From assembly GCF_040869045.1 (NCBI RefSeq), contig NC_090322.1, positions 174,234,672 to 174,298,671 of the forward strand: a stretch of 64,000 bases of DNA, written 5' to 3'. Each line of letters opens with the position of its first letter. Within the stretch, counting starts at the first letter, position 1. The notes below the pieces were generated by a model, which was given only the letters and a program-made list of their open reading frames with translations, was not told the origin of the DNA and made no database searches. Below are positions 30,301 through 43,600 of the stretch, piece by piece. The stretch is from Eurosta solidaginis (Eukaryota; Arthropoda; Insecta; Diptera; Tephritidae). The position numbers and the translations under genes are program-made.

Positions 30301-33300
30301 AGCGAACAGGGAATCCACACCGATCCCGCAAAAACATCAGCCGTACGCGAAATACCCGCGCCACTAAACGTTCGACAACTACGCCGGTTCCTCGGCCTCG
30401 CCTCATGGTACCGCCGATTCGTGGCCGATTTTTCCACACTCGCCGCGCCACTCAACAAACTTTTGAAAAAGGGCCAGCGATGGGAGTGGAACACGCCACA
30501 AGAAGATGCTTTCCGGAACCTCAAAGACAAACTAACCAGCGCCCCGGTACTGTGCTGCCCAGATTTCAAACACCCGTTCTTCCTACAAACCGACGCGAGC
30601 GGAGAGGGCCTAGGGGTTGTACTATTTCAACGCCACTCGGATCAAGAGAGGGTAAAAGCGTACGCGAGCCGGACCTTGACCGACCTCGAGAAACGCTACT
30701 CCGCTAAGGAGCAGGAGTGTCTGGCAGTATTGTGGGGCATATGCAAAATGACGCCATATCTGGAGGGCTATCGATTCACCGTTATCACCGACCACCATTC
30801 ATTAAAGTGGCTACACTCACTACAAAACCCCTCCGGACGGCTCGCCCGATGGGCACTAGAGCTCCAGCAATACAACTTCGACATCGAATACCGGAAAGGG
30901 GCGTTAAACATAGTAGCAGACACCCTGTCCCGATGCCCACTCCCCATACATGATGATGAGGCGGACATCATGTGCATTACAAGTAATACCAACAAGGACT
31001 GGTATAACCGGAAAACGGACAAAACGTTACAGAACCCCAGCCGCCATCCCGACTATCAGATCGTCGACAACCGCTTGTTTAGACACATAACTACACGCAA
31101 TAAGCTCGACCGCTCGCCGCAATGGAAACTTTGTATTTCAGCCAACTACAAAAGAAACGTTCTCAAGGAAGTGCACGACTCCACCACCGCAGGGCACCTC
31201 GGAGTAAAGAAAACTCTCAAACGTGCTCAGCAAAACTACTACTGGCCAGGAATGTATCGCGACGTACTCTAATATGTTAAAACATGCCACCAATGCGCCG
31301 AATACAAAGTCGAGCAAAAGCGCCCAGCGGGATTGATAGCCACTATGCAGTGCGCTAGACCATGGGAGATCGTTACGGCGGATTTTATAGGGCCCCTACC
31401 GCGATCCAAGCAGGGAAATACATGCCTACTGGTCCTTGTCGACAAATTCTCTAAATGGGTGGAACTAATACCAGTGAGGCAAGCAACAACCATGAGCGTT
31501 ATCAAAGCTCTACAGGAAAGAGTGATATACCGCTTTGGGTGCCCAAAAGTATTCCTCAGCGACAATGGTAAACAATTCGTGGGGAAAGTATTAACCTCAT
31601 TCCTCGACGAACATCGAATAACCCACAAATTTACAGCCGCATACGCCCCCCACGAAAACCCGACCGAAAGAGCTAACAGAGTAATAAAGACCATGATAGC
31701 GCAGCGCTCAAAAACCGATCACCGCACCTGGGACAGGGAAATGAGGCAAATCGCTTTCGCTATGAACACAGCACACCACGAAGCAACCCGAGCATCGGCT
31801 GCTGAAATCAACTTTGGAAGAAACATAGCGACAGCTCAGCAAATACGCACCGAAGGTGCCGTCCCCGAAGAATCACCGACCGTATCCCCAACAATAACCG
31901 ACCGATGGGAAGAAATCAAAAAGAATTTGGCTAAAGCAGCCAAGACAGAAAAAATACTACGATCTACGCCGTAGACCTTGGAAACCACAGGTTTGGGAAA
32001 AAGTGATGAAACGAGAGCATCCGCTCTCCTCCGCAGCCAATCAATTTACACAAAAACTAGCACCAAAGTTTTCCGGACCCTATGTGGTAGAAAAATACAT
32101 ATCATCCAATACCGCCCAGCTGAAACACACCGAAGAGCACCACAAACGAACAGCGCATACACATCTACAGGACTTAAAACCGTACGCTGACGAACGCTCA
32201 CTCACTACCGAACAGTAATCTCTCCACCTAACACAACACGTATATAACTCTGCTCATTTCATTACAGAATACGATGCGTCAACCAGCCCCACCGGATTCG
32301 CCACAAAAGGTGAAAGAATGGGTACCGCCCTTCGAGGCAAGGCCATGGCCACCCCAACAAAGCAATAAAACAGCGGGTACAAATATTTCACGGGCCCCCG
32401 CTTTATCCCAACTTGACGGAAACCATACACCCACTGCTAAGCATAAGCGAGTGTACAGACGACGCATCAAACGAAACAAAAGAAAACGAGGAGAACACCA
32501 GCAAAGCACCAAGCAAATTGAGCAAAGAAGAAGCAGAGAAAATCTTCAATAAAATACAATGCGTGAAACGACCGAGGAAAAATACACCCCGATGGCACTT
32601 CCGATATGGAAAGCAACATGTGTACTGCACACAGATGGACGCAGACCACGCGTTAGTAAAAATTTCGGGGCAGAAGAAAATAATGCGATTCAAGGAGTGA
32701 CCTGGGCATCTGCTTATCTATATATATATATTTTCTTTTTAAGTAAGATTTCTTTTTTATTTTGGAAAAAAAAACAAATAAAAAGTATAATATACCTATT
32801 GTATATAATTGTATAATTTAAAAAAAAAATATATATATATTTAAAGAAGTACATAAACAAAAAAAAAAAAATATATATATATATATACCGGACAACAACC
32901 ACACACACGTACGTCGGCCGAGCCACCCCCCTCGAGGTGGTAAAATATACCGGGACCACTTGGTCCAAGGTAGTGCAGACCTTAGGGTCACAAACTCTCG
33001 AATGCCGAATCCTCTCTTCCCTGAAGTGGGAGGGGGACTGTAACGTAGCAAAAAAAAATTAATTATAATATACCCGTATATGAATACACACTACTGGAGA
33101 AAGAATTTTTTTGAATATATAAGTTGGGAAAAGTATATATATATAATACTGCTGTAATACGCATGTTTTTCTACATACATGTCAAAATGTTCAACTTTAT
33201 ACGAATTTTTTTTATATATATACAATACAATGTACACGTTTTTTTTTTTACGCTGAATTCATTATATCCAGACTTTCTATTAAACTGTTAGAAGATTTTT

Positions 33301-36300
33301 TTTACACAAACAAAAAAAAATTGTGAACTATTGTATAATTTAGGAAAAAAATATAATAATATATTTTAAGAAGTACATAAACAAAAAAAAAAAAAAAAAA
33401 AAAAAAAAACAAGAATATATATACCGGACAACAAACACACACACGTACGTCGGCCGAGCCACCCCCTCGAGGTGGTAAAATATACCGGGACCACTTGGTC
33501 CAAGGTAGTGCAGACCTTAGGATCACAAACTCTCGAATGCCGAATCCTCTCTTCCCTGAAGTGGGAGGGGGACTGTAACGTAGCAAAGTACTACGTTACA
33601 ATAACCCACTCACAAGCCCTAACATTAAATATGTACATACCCTCTCATTTAAATATACATACCCTACGATCGCCCTGCACAGCGAACAACCATCCGCACA
33701 TAATATACCATGTAAATATACATACCCTACGATCGCCTTGCACAGCGAACAACCACCCGCACAAGTACCAACAGCGAACAACCAAACATACTCAGCACGT
33801 GTGGTACTGACTATCTGACGTGCATTTTTCATTCGCTATCATAACGAGGAGTTATTGATGAGCTGAATTCTTAACCATTTTATACGCTAACTAGTATGAA
33901 ATGGCAAACGCCACAACTCACTGCATACTTCACCTAGGTAAGTGAGGCTAAAGCCAAACTTCCAAAGGTAGGTATCAAAGGGGCCCCAAGGTGAACGGGG
34001 AGACTCCCAGCGAACCCATCGGGCTCATGAATCTCCCCCCCCCCCCCCTCACCTATGGGAAACCAACCTTTGCACAACGTCCCACGGGGTAGAAGGGGAT
34101 ACGCTGCCTTTCTACCTTGAAGGACGGATGGGCACGGGTAGTTCCCCCAAGGCGCGTCCAGGACCAGTCCTAGGCTTCACTTGAGGGACATGCCAGGCCC
34201 AATACATATTAATACGGGTGGCATTTGGCGCGGACAGTTCACCCAGGGTTGCCGAGGATCATCCCGCTCCCCCGCTCCCTAGGTGAGGTGCCGAGCCATA
34301 TGCAACGGTGGACCTTACTACACCCCTCACGGTCGCTAGGACTCCTGTCCGAGGCTCCCTGAGAGTACTGGGTCTACCCAGCAACAAATGCGGGATGGCA
34401 TGAGGCGCGGACAGTCCACTCAGGGTGGCCGAGGAGCATTTCCCTCCCCCGCCTTCTGATTGGGGTGCCGAGCCGAATGCAACGGTGAACTCCACTACCC
34501 CGCTCATGGTCGCTAGGACTCTCGTCCGAGGCTCCCTGAGAGGGGTACTGAGTCTACCCAGCACCCATGTATACAAATACATCTAGACGTTGGGTAGTAT
34601 TAATAGAAACTTTATATATACTTCACCTAGGTGAAACTGCGCCCTCCTTGCCCGCCGCTGTTAAGCATTAACCGTAGGAGCACCACCGTAATCCGCCTGA
34701 ACCAATCCAAGGGATACTGCGCCCTCCTTGCAATAATTAGCGGTAGAAGCACCACCGTAATCCGCCTGAACCAATCCGAGTAAGCTTTCTCTGGGGGTAA
34801 GATACCATTTGAAGATTCTCACCACCGCGACCCGTACCGTCATTCTCGAGACCCGCTTCCGTCGCTCCTACGCTATCTCTCTCTCTCTCTGGGATCAAAG
34901 GCTGCCGGCATCGAAAGCCGTGTTCGGAACAAAAACAACAACTACTAGTGTTATTAATTGGAAAAGGTTAGTGGGAGCTTCGCCTGACCCTGGAACGGCT
35001 GAGCTTACCTCAGCCTTCGACAAAACCCACCTCACAAATGGCGCCCGAGCAGGGACCCATCTCCGGAGAGGAAAGTGTAAAAGCAACAACAAGCACCAGC
35101 CCGCCGGGAGATGGGCCACCGAACACGCAACCACAATCAGAGGACAACACCAACCTATTGAATACCGACAGCTTGAACTGGATATATTCGCTGAAGAAAG
35201 AGAGACTCATCGAGGAGTGCAAGAGATACCGGATATTCGTTAACGGCAGCACTGTCGCTGAGCTACGCATAGCGCTCAGTGCCTACGTCAAGGCAAAACC
35301 AAATCGCAAGTCAACCGAAAATCTACTGAGAGAGGTTGAAGATGAAATCAAGGCAGAAGAGAATAGCCAAATTAAAACCCCCCTCGACCAAACTCCCTCC
35401 ATCCATGTGACTACACCATCTGCAGTTACAAAGGCCAATCAACGACCGTCACCACCCCGTACCGAGTTAACCGAGGCCGAAGTAATGAATACGGTCCGCC
35501 GATGGGATGTCCATTTCACGGGTGGAGAAACGCTTTATGACTTTTTGGAGAGAATTGAGGAGCTGGCCGAGTGCTATAGCATTCCATTGTACAGATTGCT
35601 CCCAACGCTTCCAGAGACGTTGCGCGGAAAGGCATTGCAATGGCTCCGTGTACGCAAAGCCGATATACTCTCGTGGGCACAGTTCCGCACAGCGGCCGAG
35701 CAATTCTTCCTACCCAGACGGCATCTACACCAACTAGAGGACGCCATACGCCAGAGGAGACAGCAGTGGCGGGAAAAGGCTAAGGATTACATTCTCGCCA
35801 TGCAAACCATGATCCGACAACATCCAATTATGTCACGAGAGAACCACCTAGAACGCATTTACGACGGGCTGCGCGTCGAATACCGGTTATTCGCAAAGCG
35901 TAGCGAGTTCTGAACCATTGAAGAGCTGATGGAGCTCACCGACGAATTCGATTTGCTACAAGTAGAGGCCACCAGACAGGGCAGACAAACAGCGCATTCT
36001 TTATCACCGTTGACCGAAGGATATAGCCGAGAGGAATCCTGTTGGAGATGCAAGGAACGAGGACATATGCGCCACCAATGCCAAAAGGCCCGAAGACTAT
36101 TTTGCTACAGATGAGGTCGGGACAACGTTCTGTCCAGAGATTTCAGATGCGATAAGGCGAGCACCTTGACCCCCGACAGCCTACGGCACGGGAAAATACC
36201 ACAATCATCCATCGACGAACAGCCGCTGAATGAAAAGATGGATGGCCGTCACTACGTCAAGCTCACTATCGAAGGGTTAAACGTCCGAGCCTTGGTGGAC

Positions 36301-39300
36301 ACCGGCGCAACGCTTACCTACGTGGGTGACACTATACGCAAGCATCTGGAAGGCAAGAAAATAATATGCACACCCAGCGTCCGGAACGTACAGCTTGCCG
36401 ATAGGACGTGCGTTGTTAGTTCGTACACCTACCAAGTAACCATACTCTGTAACAATAAAGTAACCCACATGCGAGTGTCCACCCTGCCTAATCTAGCCGA
36501 ATACATGATTCTAGGCATGGACTTCCTCAGGGAAAGGGGGCTCACCCACACCTTAGACGGAAGTTTATTACCGCCAGCCACCCCAACCCAGAACACCACA
36601 ATCGCAAAACTAAGTGCCGTGACAGAAAGAAAGCATTTAAGCGCAACTCAAAATGCAGAACTCGAAGTTTTTTTAAATCACCACCAACGGATATTCGGGG
36701 GAATAACTGGCCCCAGCAGGGCAGCAGAGCACGTAATCTCGCTGAAACACGATCGACCGGCAAAACAGCGATATTACCCAAGAAACCCAGCGATGCAACA
36801 GGTGATAAATGCTGAAATGGACGAATTTCTAGCCAACAAACGGATCGAACCATCAAAAAGCGCCTACAGTTCACCAATCGTCCTCGTACGCAAGAAGCAA
36901 GGCAGTTGGAGGATGTGCATCGACTATCGCCAACTCAACGCAGCCAGTATACCAGATGCGTATCCTTTACCCCAGATCGGGGCGATCTTGGACCAATTGA
37001 AAGAAGCAAAATTCATATCCACCATCGACCTGAAAAATGGGTATTGGCAAATACCTATGGCAAAAGGGTCCCGCCAGTATACCGCATTCACCGTCCCTGG
37101 CCGCGGACTTTTCGAGTGGAAGGTCATGCCCTTCGGGCTACACTCTGCTCCAGCCACCTTCCAACGAGCCCTAGACGAAATCCTTGGCCCAGAGCTCCAA
37201 CCGAAGGTGTTTGCATACCTGGATGACATAATCGTTTTGGGAGACACGTTTGAAGAACACATCCACCACTTAAGGGAAGTTTTTGAACGTCTACAACAAA
37301 ATAACATGCAAGTAAATTTCGAAAAATGCAATTTTGTGCAACAACAACTAAATTACCTTGGACATATCATCAGCGAACAGGGAATCCACACCGATCCCGC
37401 AAAAACATCAGCCGTACGCGAAATACCCGCGCCGCTAAACGTTCGACAACTACGCCGGTTCCTCGGCCTCGCCTCATGGTACCGCCGATTCGTGGCCGAT
37501 TTTTCCACACTCGCCGCGCCACTCAACAAACTTTTGAAAAAGGGCCAGCGATGGGAGTCGAACACGCCACAAGAAGATGCTTTCCGGAACCTCAAAGACA
37601 AACTAACCAGCGCCCCGGTACTGTGCTGTCCAGATTTCAAACACCCGTTCTTCCTACAAAACGACGCGAGCGGAGAGGGCCTAGGGGTTGTACTATTTCA
37701 ACGCCACTCGGATCAAGAGAGGGTAATCGCGTACGCGAGCCGGACCTTGACCGACCTCGAGAAACGCTACTCCGCTACGGAGCAGGAGTGTCTGGCAGTA
37801 TTGTGGGGCATACGCAAAATGAGGCCATATCTGGAGGGCTATCGATTCACCGTTATCACCGACCACCATTCATTAAAGTGGCTACACTCACTACAAAACC
37901 CCTCCGAACGGCTCGCCCGATGGGCACTAGAGCACCAGCAATACAACTTCGACATCGAATACCGGAAAGGGGCGTTAAACATAGTAGCAGACATCCTGTC
38001 CCGATGCCCACTCACCATACATGATGATGAGGCGGACATCATGTGCATTACAAGTAATACCAACAAGGACTGGTATAACCGGAAAATGGACAAAACGTTA
38101 CAGAACCCCAGCCGCCATCCCGACTATCAGATCGTCGACAACCGCTTGTTTAGACACATAAGTACACGCAATAAGCTCGACCGCTCGCCGCAATGGAAAC
38201 TTTGTATTTCAGCCAACTACAAAAGAAACGTTCTCAAGGAAGTACACGACTCCACCACCGCAGGGCACCTCGGAGTAAAGAAAGCTCTCAAACGTGCTCA
38301 GCAAAACTACTACTGGCCAGGAATGTATCGCGACGTACTCAAATATGTTAAAGCATGCCACCAATGCGCCGAATACAAAGTCGAGCAAAAGCGCCCAGCG
38401 GGATTGATGGCCACTATGCAGTGCGCTAGACCATGGGAGATCGTTACGGCGGATTTTATAGGGCCCCTACCGCGATCCAAGCAGGGAAATACGTGCCTAC
38501 TGGTCCTTGTCGACAAATTCTCTAAATGGGTGGAACTAATACCAGTGAGGCAAGCAACAACCATGAGCGTTATCAAAGCTCTACAGGAAAGTGATATACC
38601 GCTTTGGGTGCCCAAAAGAATTCCTCAGCGAAAATGGTAAACAATTCGTGGGGAAATCATTAACCTCATTCCTCGACGAACATCGAATAACCCACAAATT
38701 TACAGCCGCATACGCCCCCCACGAAAACCCGACCGAAAGAGCTAACAGAGTAATAAAGACCATGATAGCGCAGCGCTCAAAAACCGATCACCGCACCTGG
38801 GACAGGGAAATCCCGCAAATCGCTTTCGCTATGAACACAGCACACCACGAAGCAACCCGAGCATCGGCTGCTGAAATCAACTTTGGAAGAAACATAGCGA
38901 CAGCTCAGCAAATACGCACCGAAGGTGCCGTCCCCGAAGAATCACCGACCGTATCCCCAACAATAACCGACCTATGGGAAGAAATCATAAAGAATTTGGC
39001 TAAAGCAGAAAAAATACTACGATCTACGCCGTAGACCTTGGAAACCACAGGTTGGGGAAAAAGTGGTGAAATGAGAGCATCCGCTCTCCTCCGCGGCCAA
39101 TCAATTTACACAAAAACTAGCACCAAAGTTTTCCGGACCCTATGTGGTAGAAAAATACATATCATCCAATACCGTCCAGCTGAAACACACCGAAGAGCAC
39201 CACAAGCGAACAGCGCATACACATCTACAGGACTTAAAACCGTACGATGACGAACGCTCACTCACTACCGAACAGTAATCTCTCCACCTAACACAACACG

Positions 39301-39875
39301 TATATAACTCTGCTCATTTCATTACAGAATACGATGCGTCAACCAGCCCCACCGGACTCGCCACAAAAGGTGAAAGAATGGGTACCGCCCTTCGAGGAAA
39401 GGCCATGGCCACCCCAACAAAGCAATAAAACAGCGGGTACAAATATTTCACGGGCCCCCGCTTTATCCCAACTTGACGGAAACCATACACCCACTGCTAA
39501 GCATAAGCGAGTGTACAGACGACGCATCAAACGAAACAAAAGAAAACGAGGAGAACACCAGCAAAGCACCAAGCAAATTGGGCAAAGAAGAAGCAGAGAA
39601 AATCTTCAATAAAATACAATGCGTGAAACGACCGAGGAAAAATACACCCCGATGGCACTTCCGATATGGAAAGCAACATGTGTACTGCACACAGATGGAC
39701 GCAGACCACGCGTTAGTAAAAATTGCGGGGCAGAAGAAAATAATGCGATTCAAGGAGTGACCTGGGCATCTGCTTATCTATATATATATATTTTCTTTTT
39801 AAGTAAGATTTCTTTTTTATTTTGGAAAAAAAACAAACAAAAAGTATAATATACCTATTGTATATAATTGTATAA

Positions 39876-39906
<31 letters not shown>

Positions 39907-40591
39907 TTTAAAGAAGTACATAAACAAAAAAAAAATAAAAAACATTTTTATACCGGACAACAACCACACACACGTACGTCGGCCGAGCCACCCCCCCCCC
40001 CCCCCCCCTCTCGAGGTGGTAAAATATACCGGGACCACTTGGTCCAAGGTAGTGCAGACCTTAGGGTCACAAACTCTCGAATGCCGAATCCTCTCTTCCC
40101 TGAAGTGGTAGGGGGACTGTAACGTAGCAAAGTACTACGTCACAATAACCCACTCACAAGCCCTAACATTAAATATGTACATACCCTATCATTTAAATAT
40201 ACATACCCTACGATCGCCCCGCACAGCGAACAACCATCCGCACATAATATACCATGTAAATATACATACCCTACGATCCCCTGCACAGCGAACAACCACC
40301 CGCACATAGTATGCCAAGTACCAACAGCGAACAACCAAACATACTCAGCACGTGTGGTACTGACTATCTGGCGTGCATTTTTCATTCGCTATCATAACGA
40401 GGAGTTATTGATGAGCTGAATTCTTAACCATTTTATACGCTAACTAGTATGAAATGGCAAACGCCACAACTCGCTGCATACTTCACCTAGGTAAATGAGG
40501 CTAAGGCCAAAAATCCAATGGTAGGTATCAAAGGGGCCCCAAGGTGAACGGGGAAGACTCCCAGCGAACCCATCGGGCTCATAGATCTCCC

Positions 40592-40637
<46 letters not shown>

Positions 40638-43600
40638 GGGGAGGCTGAAAAATGCCTAATGCACCATAATTGCTGCCGTCGCAGCAACCGTGTGTCCGTA
40701 GACTAAAAAACAGCCCCGTTCTGGAACCGTCGCCCACCCCGGCACCACTTTCGCATTACTTCAGGGTGGCGTTCCATATTTCTCATTTTTTAAGAGCCTA
40801 CTGTTGTCCCTGCGTCCAGGTTCCCGCTATTTGCTCTGAGTGTCCATTTAATCACCACTGCTTCGCATGCGCATTTCTCTGCGCTCCCTCTCAGCATCCA
40901 TCAGGCGTGTCATTACTATAAATGCCATTTTGCTCACTGCAGTCCAGCATTCTTTCCTGCTGCACATATGTGAAACTAAATTTCTCGTGGTAGGTTCCTC
41001 CCCAAAGACTCCAAGCAAGGTGAGTCTTTCTTCGTGGAAACGGGGGCAGTAGAACATGACGTGTTCTGCGTTTTCTAACTCTGTGGTACACATTGGGCAA
41101 TGAGGATCTTCCTCTATCCTACGCTTCCATAAATACTCTTTGAAACCGCCATGTCCACTCATTATTTGCGTGAGATGGTAGTTCAGTTCGCCGTGCTTCC
41201 GCTCATTCCATTGAGCTACGTTCCAAACTAGTGTGAAAGTCCAACGCCCTTTACTCGAGGCCTCCCACCGTTCTTGCCACTTAGCTATTGTTTGTGTCCT
41301 TGCTCTTTTCTTGTCTTCTTCAGATGGTCGCTCGATATTAGTGTTATACAGATCGGCCATTTCGCTTGCCAGTAACTCCACTGGGATTTTCCGGGTTAGA
41401 ACCAGGATCGCGTCGTCGGACACCGTCCGATAAGCACTTGCTATTCTTAAAGAAGCAAGTCGGTACGCTGCTAATATATATTTTTGATGGGTCTGTTTAG
41501 ATCCATACCACACTGGTGCTGCGTATAGTATTATTGAGCTGGTTACTGTGGACAATAGCTGACGTATAGCTTCGCTCGGACCACCAATGCTAGGCATTAT
41601 TCGCATAAGTGATCCATTAACTTTGGTAATTTTCTCCCCCACCGCTCTGAAGTGCTCTTTGAAAGTTAACTTAGAGTCAATGTGCACTCCTAAGTATTTT
41701 AAGGAATCCTTTGAGGTGATTTGATGATCCCCGACAGTTAAGACTAACTCGTTCCCCGACCGTTTGGAGCTTACTAATACCACTTCCGTCTTTTGGCTAG
41801 CCAACTCCAGTCCTGTATTGGTCAGCCATTCCTTTATTCTTGCTACGGCGTCATTACATAATGCTTGAAGCAGGTCCAGTTTCTTGGCCACTACTACCAC
41901 TGCAATATCATCAGCATATGCCACAATTTGCGTGTTTTCTAGTAGATCAATCTTTAGCACCCCGTCATACATTACATTCCAAAGCGTTGGACCGAGAACA
42001 GATCCCTGTGGGACGCCTCCTGTGATTTTGTACTCTTTAGCTCCTTGATCCGTGTCAAAAAGAAGTACTCTGTCTTTAAGATAGCTACCTATAATTCTGC
42101 GTAAGTAAGCTGGAGTGCCGAAGCTTTGCAGCGCTGCCATTATCTGCATCCAGTTCGCAGTGTTAAAAGCATTCTTGATGTCCAACATAATCAGTGCACA
42201 GAACTTCCTTTTATTTTGGCCTCCAGAGATAGCTTCTCTAGCTATATTGACGACTGTTTGTATTGCATCTACGGTGGATCTTGATTTGCGAAATCCATAT
42301 TGACTATTCGATAAGCCACCTGGTCTTTCTAGAGTCAGCTGTAGGCGCTCACTAATTATACGCTCGAAAATCTTCCCTAGGGAATCCAGCATACAAAGTG
42401 GCCTATATGAGGATGGTTGGTCCGGCTGTTTACCACGTTTCAGCAATAGGACAAGTCTTTGTCGTTTCCACGGGCGAGGGAACACGCCTTCTTGCATACA
42501 GGCATTAAAAAGATCAGTAAATAATGTAGCCCTAGTTGTAATCGCGGCTTTAAGGGCTATGTTTGGTACTTCGTCGGGTCCTGGGGATTTGTTATCAGCA
42601 ACTCTTTTTGCAGCGTCCAGCACCTCTTGCTCTGTAATTTGCGGAATCTCCGTACTTTCTAGATCCTCGCTTGGATAAGTCCAGCGATCTTGCGCCGGGA
42701 AAAGTGTTTCAACAATAATATTCATCAGTATCGGGCACGTAGGTTGCTGTAATATCGGTCCTTTAACTTTGGCCATCACAGTTCTGTAGGCTGATCCCCA
42801 AGGATCTAGGTCGACATTATCCAGCAGTTCCCTAAAGCATAACTTCTTGCTCTTTTTTATGGCATTTTTAAGTGCCTTTCTTTGTGCGACATAGGTGCTG
42901 TGTAGCTCTGCATATCGTGGTGATGAGCGTGCCCTCTGCGCTGTTCTTCGCGCTTTGTGGCATTTTCTACGCTCTTCCGCAATTTCGTCATTCCACCAAT
43001 ATACCGGAGTGCGCTGTGCTTTTCCGCGACTTCTGGGCATGGCAGCATCACATGCCATACATAGCAACTTAGTGATTTGAACCGACTGGTCTTCCGCATG
43101 CGATTCTCGTACTATGGCGTCCTTCCAGATAATGTCAAATATTTGTGGGTCGGAAAGGTGCTGTTTCCATTTCCTACTTTGTCGATGTCTTGCTGCTACC
43201 GTTCGTGGAGTTTCGAGCAGCTCTACGCTAATAGCTTTATGGTCGCTGTGTGTGTAGACGTTGCTTATGGACCATTTTGCTCGTCTTGCTATTTCGCTGC
43301 TAGCGAAGGTGAGATCTATAATGGATCATCTGGTACCTGTATCGAAGGTATATATCCCTGGTTCATTTAGGAGTTCTAGCCTCAAAGAAGTAAGACTTTC
43401 GAGGAGAACTCTCCCTCTTTCGTTGGTTCGTCTACTTCCCCACACAGATGACCATGCATTGAAGTCTCCACACACTAAAAGCGGGTGTTTACCTCGTGCT
43501 TCAATGGTGATCCCGTATATCATGTCTTCGAACTTGGCGATGGTCATGCTCGGAGGGGCATAGCAACTGAAGACGTATATACCGTTGATTTTTGCCCACG

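Larger units (their letters stand above)
27973..33573 (+). mobile_element. Gypsy copy A internal region, badly decayed
   Basis: Runs from the primer binding site to LTR 2 and holds gag, protease, reverse transcriptase, RNase H, integrase and the small extra frames. It matches copy B base for base over most of its length but carries many stops and small deletions. The 3' end is duplicated (32807-33054 and 33329-33573). Confidence 0.85.
35037..40117 (+). mobile_element. Gypsy copy B internal region
   Basis: Bounded by LTR 2 and LTR 3. The order gag-protease-RT-RNase H-integrase marks Ty3/Gypsy (Metaviridae-type) elements. Long LTRs and a tRNA-Lys-like primer site recall the Osvaldo/Ulysses group of fly elements; that placement is inference and needs a tree. 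Confidence 0.9.

Noticed and set aside
32274..32700. Envelope gene of the Gypsy element
   Set aside because: The position fits, but neither frame has a signal peptide, membrane helix or furin-like site, and the products are too short.
37326..38024. Open frame of 232 codons inside Gypsy copy B
   Set aside because: It overlaps the reverse transcriptase/RNase H in another frame and is Arg/Pro/Thr-rich without motifs; the pol frame has all catalytic boxes.
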